A stretch of 45,632 bases of DNA from Nitrospira sp. (GTDB taxonomy: Bacteria; Nitrospirota; Nitrospiria; Nitrospirales; Nitrospiraceae), in NCBI GenBank assembly GCA_005116775.1, contig SWDN01000016.1, positions 107,391 to 153,022 on the forward strand, written 5' to 3'. Shown in pieces: positions 34,355-43,640 of this stretch (position 1 is the first letter of the stretch; every line of letters begins with the position of its first letter). A model generated the notes under the pieces. That model saw nothing but the letters and a program-made list of their open reading frames with translations. It did no database searches and was not told the DNA's origin. The translations under genes and the position numbers were made by a program.

Positions 34355-34780
34355 TTAATTGCGCCCTGATTCAACCGGATAGCCTGCCGCAAGCCAGGCA
34401 TTCATGCTGCCTGTGACATTATAGACATGACGATAGCCCAGGTCGGCCAGTGTTTCTGCGGCGATATTGCTGCGATGGCCGGACTGGCAATAGACCACGA
34501 GATGGTCTTCCAGCTGGGCTCCAATTTCACGATGCCGAGCGTGAATTTCCTTGAAGTCAATGTTCAGATCGGTTCCCGGAATGAATCCTCTCGCATGCTC
34601 TTCTGCCGATCGGACATCGACCAAGATGAAACCTTTCTGTGGCATCGAAGGCGCCTTGGTCAATCCGGCACGCAATTGCTGGACCGTAAGCAAGTAGGAA
34701 TGATGGGCTGATACACCGTCGATCGAGATCGCAGAGAGCAGCAACAAACCGACGATAGCGACAACGATACGCAGGGTCAT
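34355..34780 (-). CDS. Secreted rhodanese-domain protein
   Basis: This 141-residue protein has a signal peptide (LRIVVAIVGLLLLSAISIDGVSA) and one rhodanese domain with the catalytic Cys in VVYCQSGHRSNIAAETL, flanked by LVDVRSAEEHARGFIPG. It would act in the periplasm on sulfur transfer or thiol chemistry. I start at ATG 34780 because GGAGGAGGT lies about six bases upstream, the strongest ribosome site in the neighbourhood; the longer frame before it is non-coding. It is transcribed away from the lipoprotein at 34831. Confidence 0.88.
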   Translation of the reverse strand: MTLRIVVAIVGLLLLSAISIDGVSAHHSYLLTVQQLRAGLTKAPSMPQKGFILVDVRSAEEHARGFIPGTDLNIDFKEIHARHREIGAQLEDHLVVYCQSGHRSNIAAETLADLGYRHVYNVTGSMNAWLAAGYPVESGRN

Positions 34781-34830
34781 GGTTGACCTCCTCCAATCGA
34801 AATGACTCTCACGGGTATCATAAAAGCCGC

Positions 34831-35139
34831 ATGAAGATCTGGTCAACCCTCGCTGCCCTCTTCGCACTCGCCTTAGTGGGCTGCGGCGAGGGAGCAAAAC
34901 TTCTTCAGGAGAATGAAGAAGGTGGAGTGGTCGTGTACCCATTCCAGGGGGAGCAGGGACCGATGCTCTCTTCGTTTCGCACAGACGCCCTTGCCCTGAT
35001 GAAGGAAAAATGCGGCGGGTCCTATACCATCGTGCGTGAGGGGGAAACGAAGGGACGGGCTCGCACGGTTAGCCCGATAGAAGGTGCGCAGGAGATCATA
35101 CAGGAGCGCCGATGGGGCATCCAGTTTCAGTGTCGGTGA
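34831..35139 (+). CDS. Small lipoprotein of unknown function
   Basis: The 102-residue protein begins MKIWSTLAALFALALVGCG, a lipoprotein signal with lipobox LVGC at residues 15-18. The mature part has two further cysteines (MKEKCGGSY and the terminal QFQCR) that could form a disulfide. I use the ATG at 34831 because the upstream extension is hydrophilic and would bury the signal. The sequence YTIVREGETKGRARTVSP has no known motif to me. Confidence 0.65.
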   Translation: MKIWSTLAALFALALVGCGEGAKLLQENEEGGVVVYPFQGEQGPMLSSFRTDALALMKEKCGGSYTIVREGETKGRARTVSPIEGAQEIIQERRWGIQFQCR

Positions 35140-35211
35140 TGTGGGTCAGCCTCCAAATCCTGCCGGCCGTTTAGAAAGACCATTCAGCATCGTTGCCGAT
35201 AACCGTAAACT

Positions 35212-35230
35212 GTGAAACGTATTTGTGAAG
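35212..35230 (+). repeat. Dispersed GTGAAACG-type repeat, copy 2
   Basis: GTGAAACGTATTTGTGAAG matches the copy at 2558-2576 in 17 of 19 bases, in the gap between the lipoprotein and pyrE. Confidence 0.5.
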
Positions 35231-35299
35231 GCATCGCAATCGTTCTGCGACGAGAGTCGAATGGCGCTTCGTAACGACAGGCGAAGCGGGCAGTCCGAG

Positions 35300-35878
35300 C
35301 TAGGACCGAGTCGGGTGAGCACGGGTTAAGTCGTCGATTGTCAGGAGGCTGATCAGCGACACTCCTTCCTGTTCGACGCGCGCGCGCCCATCTTGTTCTT
35401 TCCGATCCACGATCACGAGCGCCTGACTCACCACAAGGCCGGCTTGGCGAGCCGCTGCGACCGCTTTGAGCAAGGACCCTCCGCTCGTTAACACATCGTC
35501 GACGATCAACGCGTGATCGCCCGGCTTCGTGACTCCTTCGATTAATTTCCCCAGTCCATGGTCCTTGGCTTGCTTTCGCACCACGAAGGTTCTCCACTCC
35601 CGGCGTGGAGTTGCTCCGTAGCCGTAGTCCGAGATGGTCGTTGCAATAGAGATTGCTCCGATCTCGAGCCCCCCAATGCAATCGATCGTCACGCCAGCCA
35701 ATGCATCATGCGCGAGGCGTCCCACGAATCGGCGAGACTCAGGATACGCCATGAGTGAACGACAATCGACGTAGAAAGGACTGGTCTGACCAGAGGCCAA
35801 TGTGAACCCTTTAGTCGGGTCCCACTTGAACGACTGTGTATCATGAAATGCGCGTGCGAGGCTGTCTCGTATGGTCAT
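35300..35878 (-). CDS. pyrE: Orotate phosphoribosyltransferase
   Basis: PyrE joins orotate to PRPP to make OMP in pyrimidine synthesis. The 192-residue product has the PRPP loop ALIVDDVLTSGGSLLKAV and the catalytic Lys/Arg region FVVRKQAKDHGLG. The start GFTLASGQTSPFYVDCR is typical. It stands alone here, without other pyr genes. Confidence 0.93.
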   Translation of the reverse strand: MTIRDSLARAFHDTQSFKWDPTKGFTLASGQTSPFYVDCRSLMAYPESRRFVGRLAHDALAGVTIDCIGGLEIGAISIATTISDYGYGATPRREWRTFVVRKQAKDHGLGKLIEGVTKPGDHALIVDDVLTSGGSLLKAVAAARQAGLVVSQALVIVDRKEQDGRARVEQEGVSLISLLTIDDLTRAHPTRS

Positions 35879-36027
35879 GATGGATTGTCCACAGGATCGG
35901 CGAAATGATGTATTCTTCGCTCTGGGGCTACTACGTAGAAAAACAGATATTTCATTGACCTTATTCTCCCTTTCACGCTACGGTCACATGGGCCTATCAG
36001 CGCTAACTTTTGCTTGATAGAACCCTA

Positions 36028-36219
36028 CTAACAAGACCCATACATGGCTGGCGGGCATGTCGTGGCCGGTCGTCTTGGTGGTTCTGTTTTTTCGACGTCT
36101 GGAGGAGGCTGGCCCTCAATTGAGTCTGTCTTCGTACGGGGCTCCGACGAAGGGTTCGGATGGATCGCACAGCCGGAGAAGCTCCCCACGAGACTCATGA
36201 ACAAGATCCATTTCAACAC
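36028..36219 (-). CDS. Possible small proline-rich lipoprotein
   Basis: A 63-codon frame from GTG 36219 encodes LKWILFMSLVGSFSGC, a plausible lipoprotein signal, then a Pro-rich stretch (SSEPRTKTDSIEGQPPPDV) and a short Cys-containing end (TCPPAMYGSC). A GAGG lies about 14 bases upstream. Size and lack of a known family keep confidence low. Confidence 0.4.
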   Translation of the reverse strand: MLKWILFMSLVGSFSGCAIHPNPSSEPRTKTDSIEGQPPPDVEKTEPPRRPATTCPPAMYGSC

Positions 36220-36234
36220 GCCTGCAACCTCACG

Positions 36235-36256
36235 GTGAAATGTGAATACGTTTCAC
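36235..36256 (-). repeat. Dispersed GTGAAACG-type repeat, copy 3 (inverted)
   Basis: On the minus strand this reads GTGAAACGTATT and then an imperfect inverted copy CACATTTCAC. The first twelve bases are identical to copy 2. It lies just before tpsB. Confidence 0.5.
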
Positions 36257-36289
36257 GATCGAGATATCTTGGCATAGCGTGATGACAAA

Positions 36290-37906
36290 GTGAAGCGACA
36301 ACCAATGGCCCCATTGCCATATTCTGAACATCGACGAACCGGCTGGAGGTTGATTCTCTTCCTCAGTGTCTACCTGTTCAGTTTTTCGTCGCTCACCCTT
36401 GCCGACTCGACGGACTCCTTAGGTAGCTTGCTCGTGAAGGGGTTTTCCTTCACCGGCAACACGGTCATATCGCAAGGCGAACTCGAAGTGCTCACCCAGC
36501 ATTACATCGGCCGCTCATTGGCGCTGTCCGATCTGGAAGAGGTCGCGGCGAGCGTCGCAACGCTGTATCATCAGAAAGGGTACACGCTCGCAACCACCTA
36601 TGTCCCGCAGCAACAGATCCGGTTCGGTGTGGTCGCTATCGCCATCCTTGAGGGCAGGGTTGGAGAGATTTCCGTCTCCGGCAATCGACATTATTCGACT
36701 GAATTCATTCGTGGCAGCTTTGCGCAAGCGATGGAGGACAACGTCGTCAGGAACGTCGCGCTCGAACGCGCGCTGCTTCTGCTCAACGACTATCCTGATC
36801 TGAAAGTGTCTGCCCTGCTTGAGCCAGGCGCCTCGACCGGCTCGACGAATGTGCGTGTGAACGCCGAGGACAAATTACCGATTCACGCCACGCTGGACTT
36901 CAACAACTACGGGTCCAACACCATATCGCGGTACCGATTCGGCGCAGGCATCGAAGTCGGCAATGTGTTGTTCAATGGCGCCACACTGAATCTTCATGGA
37001 ATCATGGGCGATCATCCTGATCAGTTGCTCTTCCAAACCGGGGCCTATGCGGTTCCCATTGGAGTGCATGGAAGCAAGCTGGTCCTTTCAGGGTCCAATG
37101 GACGGTTTGACGTCGGGGCCGAGCTGGCCTCGTTACAGATCAACGGCACGATCAAAACATACGATATCTCGGTGACTCACCCTTTCATCAAGACGCGATT
37201 TCAGACGCTGACGGCTGAAACGGGGTTCGCGTCGAAAGACAATCGGATTTTTACCTTGGGCAGTCTTACTGGTGACGACGGAATCCGCATGGCCAAGGTC
37301 GGTGTGAATTATGATCGGCTCGACCTATCCGGACGAACCTACTTCTCCCTCTATGGTTTCCAGGGGCTCGGCGAGATGTTGGGCGGCATGAGTGATAACT
37401 CGCCACAGGCTACAAGACGGGGGGCAGACAATCGTTTTACCAAAGTGACACTCAATGCCGGACGCATTCAGAGTCTTGGCCACGACGTGCTGCTGGTCGT
37501 CAGAGCCAACGGACAGGCCACGACAGGGCCGGTCGTGGTCATTGAGCAAATGCTCTTGGGCGGACCGGATTCAGTGCGCGGCTATCAGCTCGGCGAGCGG
37601 TTCGTCGATGAAGGCTATACCGTTTCTGCCGAAACGCGCATCCCGTTCTTTCCGTCGGTATTTGGTCCGACGCAAGCGGCAGTCTTTATCGACTATGGTG
37701 CCGGGCGAATACGCAATCCCCAGCCTGGGGAACAGTCCTCAAGCAGCCTGACCGGCACCGGTGTCGGCATGCAGACGGAGTTGCCCTATTTTTCTACCAG
37801 GCTGCGATTCGATGTCGGTTTTCCCATCGGTCCCAAGCCGATCGGAGGCACCATTGCCGGAGACCATTCTCCGACCTTCTACATGCAAGCCATCGCCCGG
37901 TTCTGA
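36290..37906 (+). CDS. Two-partner secretion transporter TpsB (FhaC/ShlB family)
   Basis: TpsB proteins are outer-membrane barrels that export a partner exoprotein. The 538-residue product has a long signal peptide (LILFLSVYLFSFSSLTLADS), then two POTRA domains (VKGFSFTGNTVISQGELE and EGRVGEISVSGNRHYSTEF mark their starts), then a barrel with the VRGY motif (DSVRGYQLGERFVDEGYT), near where FhaC loop L6 reaches the pore, and the C-terminal Phe (MQAIARF) needed for barrel insertion. The start is GTG 36290; ATG 36305 is an alternative. It precedes its likely partner tpsA by 188 bases. Confidence 0.92.
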   Translation: MKRQPMAPLPYSEHRRTGWRLILFLSVYLFSFSSLTLADSTDSLGSLLVKGFSFTGNTVISQGELEVLTQHYIGRSLALSDLEEVAASVATLYHQKGYTLATTYVPQQQIRFGVVAIAILEGRVGEISVSGNRHYSTEFIRGSFAQAMEDNVVRNVALERALLLLNDYPDLKVSALLEPGASTGSTNVRVNAEDKLPIHATLDFNNYGSNTISRYRFGAGIEVGNVLFNGATLNLHGIMGDHPDQLLFQTGAYAVPIGVHGSKLVLSGSNGRFDVGAELASLQINGTIKTYDISVTHPFIKTRFQTLTAETGFASKDNRIFTLGSLTGDDGIRMAKVGVNYDRLDLSGRTYFSLYGFQGLGEMLGGMSDNSPQATRRGADNRFTKVTLNAGRIQSLGHDVLLVVRANGQATTGPVVVIEQMLLGGPDSVRGYQLGERFVDEGYTVSAETRIPFFPSVFGPTQAAVFIDYGAGRIRNPQPGEQSSSSLTGTGVGMQTELPYFSTRLRFDVGFPIGPKPIGGTIAGDHSPTFYMQAIARF

Positions 37907-37951
37907 GCGATGCACGGATCATCCTTTCTGGCCACAGAGCGGCAATGATTG

Positions 37952-37987
37952 TTACAATGCCTCATTGTAAACCGTTAATGTAACGGT
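37952..37987. promoter_or_regulatory. Two adjacent perfect palindromes between tpsB and tpsA
   Basis: TTACAATG-CCT-CATTGTAA (37952-37970) is directly followed by ACCGTTA-ATG-TAACGGT (37971-37987) and then ATTTTCT. The second could end tpsB transcripts; together they could be a tandem operator for tpsA. TATAAT at 38035-38040 could be the -10 of tpsA, although no good -35 is visible. Confidence 0.5.
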
Positions 37988-38094
37988 ATTTTCTCGGTTT
38001 AGGTGAGAGTACCCCTTCCGAGGGACTTCGTTTGTATAATGACTTTTCATTCGAGAACGGCGATCTTCTCCTATAGAAGGAAGCACGTGAAACG

Positions 38095-41000
38095 ATGACC
38101 AATCGAACGTCTCAGCGGATTGCGGTCGGGAGCCGGTGGCGTGGATTTTCACGTTCGCAGCGAATGTTCTGTGCCTTCTTGGCCTCATTGCAGCTTCTTC
38201 TGCCGAGCGTGGTTGTGGCTCTCCCAACCGATGGCATCGTGGTTGGCGGCCATGCAGAGATTCAACAGATCAGTCCGACCCAACTGACTATCCAGCAGAC
38301 CACTGATAGGGCCATTCTCAATTGGCAGAGTTTTTCTATTGGCGCGAACGAAACAGTCCGGTTCGATCAGCCCTCCATCAATTCGATTGCGCTGAATCGC
38401 GTGACGGGAGTTGACCCGTCGGTCATCCTGGGAAGTCTTCAAGCCAACGGCCGCATCTTTCTCCTGAACCCTAACGGCATCCTGTTCGGAGTCGGCGCGC
38501 AGATCAACGTCGGCGGGCTGCTCGCCACCACGTTGCAAATCCGTGACGATGACTTCATGGCCGGTCGGTTCCTCTTCGCGCAAGACCCGCTCAAGGGTCT
38601 CAAGTCTGTGGTGAATCAAGGCACGATCCATGCGTCAGACCATGGCTTCGTAGTGCTCGTGGCTCCGGGAGTGTCGAACGAGGGAATGATTGTCGCGAAC
38701 CTGGGCAAAGTCGTATTGGGGTCTGGCCAGGCGCTTACGGTCGATCTCATGGGCGACGGCCTTATCAAATACGCGCTCAGCGGCAAGGTGCTCGATCACG
38801 TGATGGGCGTCGATGGTAAGCCCCTCAGTTCAGCGGTCAGTAATACAGGCACGATCCAAGCCGATGGCGGACACGTCATTCTGCAGGCTAAGGCATCAGG
38901 GGATATTTTCTCATCGGTTGTGAACCAAAGCGGAGTCATCAGAGCCCGCAGTCTCGAGAATCAAGGAGGAGTCGTTCAGCTTCTCGGAGGAGATGAGACA
39001 CTTGTCGCAGCCACGGAGGCCGGCGCCATGCGCCCGGCCGGTGACGTAAGTGGCGCCGTCGTCAATACCGATAGGATCGATGTGGCAGCCGGAGAGCCGA
39101 ATGCAGCGCGGGGGTCCGTGACGATGGTAGGGGCGCGAGTCGGACAGTTCGGTTCAATCATGGCCACAGGAGCGGAAGGTGCGAACGGCGGAGAGGTGGT
39201 TATCGCTTCGACGACACGCACGCTACTGGCAAGCGGCAGCACCATCGACGTCAGCGGCAGCGGCCATTCGTCCGGAGGCCAACTGCGTGTCTGGTCGGAT
39301 CAAGATACATTTTTTGATGCTGGAGCGGCCATCCTTGCCCGAGGCGGCGAATTGGGGGGCAAAGGTGGTTTCGTCGAACTTTCCGGCAAGGAAAACTTGG
39401 GCTACGCGGGGAGCGTCAACGCGCTGGCGCCATTCGGCTCAGCGGGCACTCTGCTCTTAGACCCCCGCAACATTACCATCGCCGCGGCCGGAGCTGCCTA
39501 TAACCCCGGCGTCAATAATCTCTTCGGGAACACACCAGCCGTTGACGTGACGATTTCCGCCGGCAGTATCAATGCTGCGGCAGCCAACGTTGTCCTCCAG
39601 GCCAATAACGACATCACGGTCGGCAGCGCCATCAACATGGCAAACGCCGGAGTCGGCATTGCGATGCAAGCCGGGCGTGACATCAATGTCAATGCAGCCA
39701 TCACAACCAACAACGGGAATATCTCGCTGACCGCGAATGACTCCTCAGCCATCGCGGCAAACCGCCTGGCCGGAACCGGCGACATCGTGTTCGGTGTGGC
39801 GGGTGCCAATCTGAGTGCCGGAACCGGGAACATCGATCTCACGATTGACTCTTCGGCTGCTGCACCGTTCAACCCGGGAAGCATCACCACAGTTCGCAAT
39901 CTGACCACCACCACCGGAAACATCACCCTGAACTCGCGCAACACCGTGTCCCTTTCTGGCGCAGTCAATGCCGGCTCCGGAACCGTGAGCATCAATGCCA
40001 ACAGCGACGGCGCATTGGCTCAGGGCTTCACCATGAACGCCGGGAGTTCGATCGCCACAACGAACATAGGCGTCAACGCGGTCTCCATCAATGTGAACGG
40101 CGCCGCAGGGGGAACGGGGGCTGTGTCCCTGCGTAACATCACGACGGGCGCCGGTGGCACCCTCGCGATCGCAACCAACGTCGGCGGTAACCTGACTGGT
40201 GGTGCGATCTCACAAGTCGCGGGCACGACGCTCAACGTCGGCACCGCAGCTTTGTCGACCGGCAGCGCTTCGGCGGACATCACCTTGAGCCAGGCGACCA
40301 ACAATTTTGGAACGGTGTCGGTAAGCCGTGCGAGAAACGTGACCCTGCGCGACGCCAATGCGCTGGCGCTCGGACCGTCCACCATTTTTGGGAACATGGC
40401 CGTCACGGCTGGCGACAGCGTGACGCAGACCGGTGCCTTATCGAGCACGGGCGGCGCTTCTACTTTGACCGTCACGACGCTGAACAATGCCGGCGCGCTG
40501 ATCACGCTGACGAATCCAAACAACAACTTCGCGAACATCAACTTGAACGCCCGCAACGCGGCCAACACGGCAAACACAGCGGGAGCCATCGCCTATCGCG
40601 ATCTCAACGGCGTCAACGCCGCGCAGATCCGGACGGCCAGCACGGTCGACCTGACCGCTGGAGGCGCGATCACAGACTCGGGTACGTTGGTTGGGTCGAC
40701 TCTCACCGCTAGGACGCTCAATAATGCGGGGGCCGCCATCACGCTGGATACGGCTACCAATGACTTCGCCACGATCAACCTCCAATCCCGCAATGCGGCA
40801 GACACGGCAGATGCCAACGGCGCGATCGCGTATCGCGATACCAACGGGTTCGACGTTGCGGCTGCACGCACGCTCAATACGGTAACCTTGACGGGGGGGG
40901 GGCGATCACCGATTCCGGCACGCTCACCGGTTCCACTCTGACGGCGACAACCCTCAATAACTCAGGCGCGGGGATCACTCTGAATACACTGACCAATAAC

Positions 41001-43205
41001 TTCACGAACGTCAGTTTGAATGCCCGCAACGCGGCCAATACGGCGAACACCCCTGGCGCAATCACCTATGCAGACGCGAATGGGTTAAATCTCAACCTGG
41101 CCCGCACGGCCGGAACGTTACGACTCACAACCGGCGGAGCCCTCACCCAGACCGGCACGATCACCGCCACAGGGGTGCGGATCGACAGCGCCGGCCCGGT
41201 CACGCTCAATAACGCAGGCAATGCCATCACGACGTTCGCTGCCAACGTCACAGGAGCAGGGAATTCCTTGAGCTTCAATGAATCCAACGGCCTCACGATC
41301 GGAAGCGTGCTCGGTCTGAACGGCGTGACGACGAGCAACGGGGCTATCACGGTCACGTCTGCGACCGGTGGATTGACAGTTGCCAACAATGTGAACGCCG
41401 GCACGGGGTCTGTGACTCTCAATGCCAATGGTGCCAACCAGACGCTGACGACGAACGCCGGCACAAACGTGAACGGCTCGGGCGGCGTGGCTCTGGTGGG
41501 TGACAACATGACCCTGAACGGCACGGTCACGGCTGCCGGACAGACGGTGACGTTGCGTCAATTCTCCAATGGAAGACTGATCAATCTAGGGACGAAAGTG
41601 GCGGGACAGCTCGGCCTCACCGACGCAGAACTCGACCGAGTGACCGCGACGACGCTTAAGATCGGAAACAACGCCAGCGGCAACATCTCCAACACCGCCG
41701 CTATTTCTCCAGCGAACGCCTCTACCTTGTCCCTTGAGACAGCGGGGACCATCACGCAGACCGCAACGGGGAGCCTCACGGTGTCCACGTTAATCGCCAA
41801 GACCCGTATCAACCTGGGCGGCGCCATTACCTTGGGGAATGCGACGAACGAGGTGGCGACGATTGACCTCCGAGCCCGCAACGCAGCGGACACGGCCGAC
41901 GCGAACGGCGCCATCACGTATCGGGATGCGAGCGGGTTCGACGTGGCGGCGGTGCAGACGGCGGGCACGCTGAACCTCACCGCTGGCGGAACCATCACGG
42001 ACAGCGGGGCTCTCCTGGTCGGCGGAACAACGACTCTAACGGCTGGGACGAATAACATCACCGTCGACACGACTTCCAACAATTTCAACACGGTCGTGGT
42101 CGCGAGCGGAAATAACGTGACGCTGGTCGATGCTGATGCCCTCAGCCTGGGAACCTCGACCGTCTCCGGCACGTTGAACGTCACCACAGCTGGCGCGATT
42201 ACCCAGATCGGCGCAGTGGCGGTCACGGGAGTGACTACGCTTGTCGCCGGTGTCAATGACATCACGCTGACGAACGGCGGGAACAACTTTACGTCGGTCG
42301 GCATCACCAGCGGCAACAACGTCTCGCTGACCGATGGGAATGCGCTGACGCTGAACGCGTCCAACGTGTCCGGTACCTTCTCGGCCAATGCAGGAGATGT
42401 GACGGTCGGCGGGGCGGTGGCATCCACCGGCGGTGCCGTGAGCGTAACCGCCAACAACTCCGTGACGCAGTCGGCCAATATCAGCGCAGTCGGGGCGAAC
42501 AACGTCACAGTGACAGCGACAACTGGCTCAATCACGATGGCCCCCGCCGTCACGACTACCAGCGGGACCGGCGCCATCAACTATACAGCCGGGATAAATG
42601 TTACGTTGGGGTCGTTGACGACAGGAGGTGCGGTGAACGTTCTCGCCAACGGAGGCTCTGTCCTGAGCGCTGTTGGGTCCGGCACGAACGTGACGGCTGG
42701 TGCGAACTCAACATTGCAAGCCTTCAATGGGGTCGTCGGCACCCAAGCAGCGCCGCTAACGGTCAGCGTCAATCCAGGCACCTTAAGCATTCGCGCGACC
42801 ACAGCGGTCGCAGGGATTTCGGCCTTTCTTACCGGCGCTGTATTGCCAAGCAATGCACTCACTCAGTTGAACGTGCCGCCGGGGCTCGTCTGCTTCAACG
42901 GCTGTCCTGTTCCTCCGGTTACTAATCCTGTTGGTGGACTCTCCGGATTGATTCCCTCTTTCAGTCTCAGTTCAGCTATCCCCTGGTACATTCGTCAGCC
43001 ATCCGATCCTCCGTTGATCAGCGTCGTATCGACGTATCTTCCAGAGACGGTCGTTGCAGAAGCAAAACTCGATGTGAAGTCGGATGATCGGAGTGTCGCT
43101 CGTGGGATTCCGCCGTGTTATCCGGAATGGGCCTGTAAGCCTGGCGCCAGTGTCCTGACCGCGCCGGCTGACGGAGAAGACCCGGAATTGCCTACCGCGA
43201 AGTAG
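38095..43205 (+). CDS. Two-partner secretion exoprotein TpsA, interrupted by a poly-G frameshift
   Basis: TpsA proteins are large beta-helical surface or secreted proteins such as filamentous hemagglutinin. The first frame (38095-40941) has a signal peptide (MFCAFLASLQLLLPSVVVA) and the TPS secretion domain with the landmark LNPNGILFGVGAQINVGG. Ser/Gly/Asn-rich repeats follow. The frame breaks at a run of ten G at 40893-40902; eight or eleven G would continue it. The second frame (open to 43205) carries on the same repeat pattern (NARNAANTANTPGAITY), so the whole is one gene of about 1,700 codons. A GAAGGAAG ribosome site precedes the ATG. The end has two Cys (PCYPEWACKPG) and no recognised toxin or anchor domain. 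The break may be phase-off, a sequencing error, or a real mutation. Confidence 0.82.
40551..41945 (+). repeat. Protein-coding repeats in tpsA, about 240 bases each
   Basis: The motif encoding NARNAA(D/N)TA(D/N)(A/T) recurs at about 40550, 40790, 41027 and 41874. It is followed by GAI-Y-D-NG and then an AGG-ITDSG-L segment. The first three copies are spaced by roughly 240 bases, the fourth is separated by more variable sequence. The spacing fits one repeat of about 80 residues. Confidence 0.75.
40893..40902 (+). repeat. Ten-G homopolymer tract in tpsA
   Basis: Ten consecutive G follow AC at 40891-40892. Codon context from the homologous repeat (LTAGGAITDSG) shows that eight or eleven G would be in frame. 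Such tracts change length by slipped-strand mispairing and are also prone to sequencing error. Confidence 0.85.
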
Positions 43206-43210
43206 TGGAG

Positions 43211-43255
43211 ACAGGTGGAACGGTCAGACGTTTTTAGGAGAAACGCTTCACCTGT
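43211..43255. terminator. Possible hairpin terminator after tpsA
   Basis: ACAGGTG (43211-43217) pairs with CACCTGT (43249-43255), and inside it CGTTT (43229-43233) pairs with AAACG (43241-43245). There is no T-run after it, so termination is uncertain. It lies five bases after the tpsA stop. The rest of the gap to 43447 shows no convincing gene. Confidence 0.35.
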
Positions 43256-43447
43256 TCCGCCAACGTGTTTGCGACAAGCTTCAGATCGAACGGCCAGGCA
43301 TAACGGGGTGCAACGTTGGAATGCAGCGGTCGCAGTGCTCGAAGAAGCGAGGAGGTAGACTGCACTTCGTGTGGGCCGTTCGCCCTTGCACATGGATCTC
43401 GGCGAAGTGAAGTCAACCCTGTCAGGGCGTTCAGACTAGCCTCTCGT

Positions 43448-43640
43448 TCAGGGCTTGTAGTCCTTGTGCTCGGAGGGTTTCCCCCCATGCGAGAACTGAT
43501 GCGTGAACGCGATCACCTGCCAGATCTGCTCTTCCGAGAGGTATGACTTCCAGGCCTTCATGCTTGTCTTTGGAACCCCTTCCGCCACTCGCCAGAACCA
43601 GTAGCTGTCCGAGAAACGGCTGGTGTTTTTTGGGTCACGA
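43448..43640 (-). pseudogene. Class I cytochrome c domain, C-terminal remnant
   Basis: On the minus strand, a frame ending at 43448 reads DPKNTSRFSDSYWFWRVAEG, then VPKTSMKAWKSYLSEEQ and IWQVIAFTHQFSHGGKPSEH. This is the end of a small c-type cytochrome: the Met in TSMKAW is the likely sixth haem ligand, and LSEEQIWQVIAF is the typical terminal helix. The haem-binding CxxCH part is absent. The frame fades out near 43640, where the plus-strand B12-binding gene begins without its own head. Both are transcribed away from a shared lost region. No start codon is present, so this fragment is not expressed as a cytochrome. Confidence 0.72.

Noticed and set aside
40551-41945. CRISPR-like spaced repeats
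   Set aside because: Units are about 240 bases, coding and diverged, without short identical repeats or cas genes.
41558-42580. 340-codon minus-strand frame rich in Val, Ala and Pro
   Set aside because: It is the reverse of the tpsA repeats, which are low-complexity, and shows no start signal or domain.
43234-43488. 84-codon minus-strand frame after tpsA
   Set aside because: It overlaps the end of the cytochrome remnant in another frame and shows no start signal. The last part (RYAWPFDLKLVAN) looks protein-like but is too short to claim.
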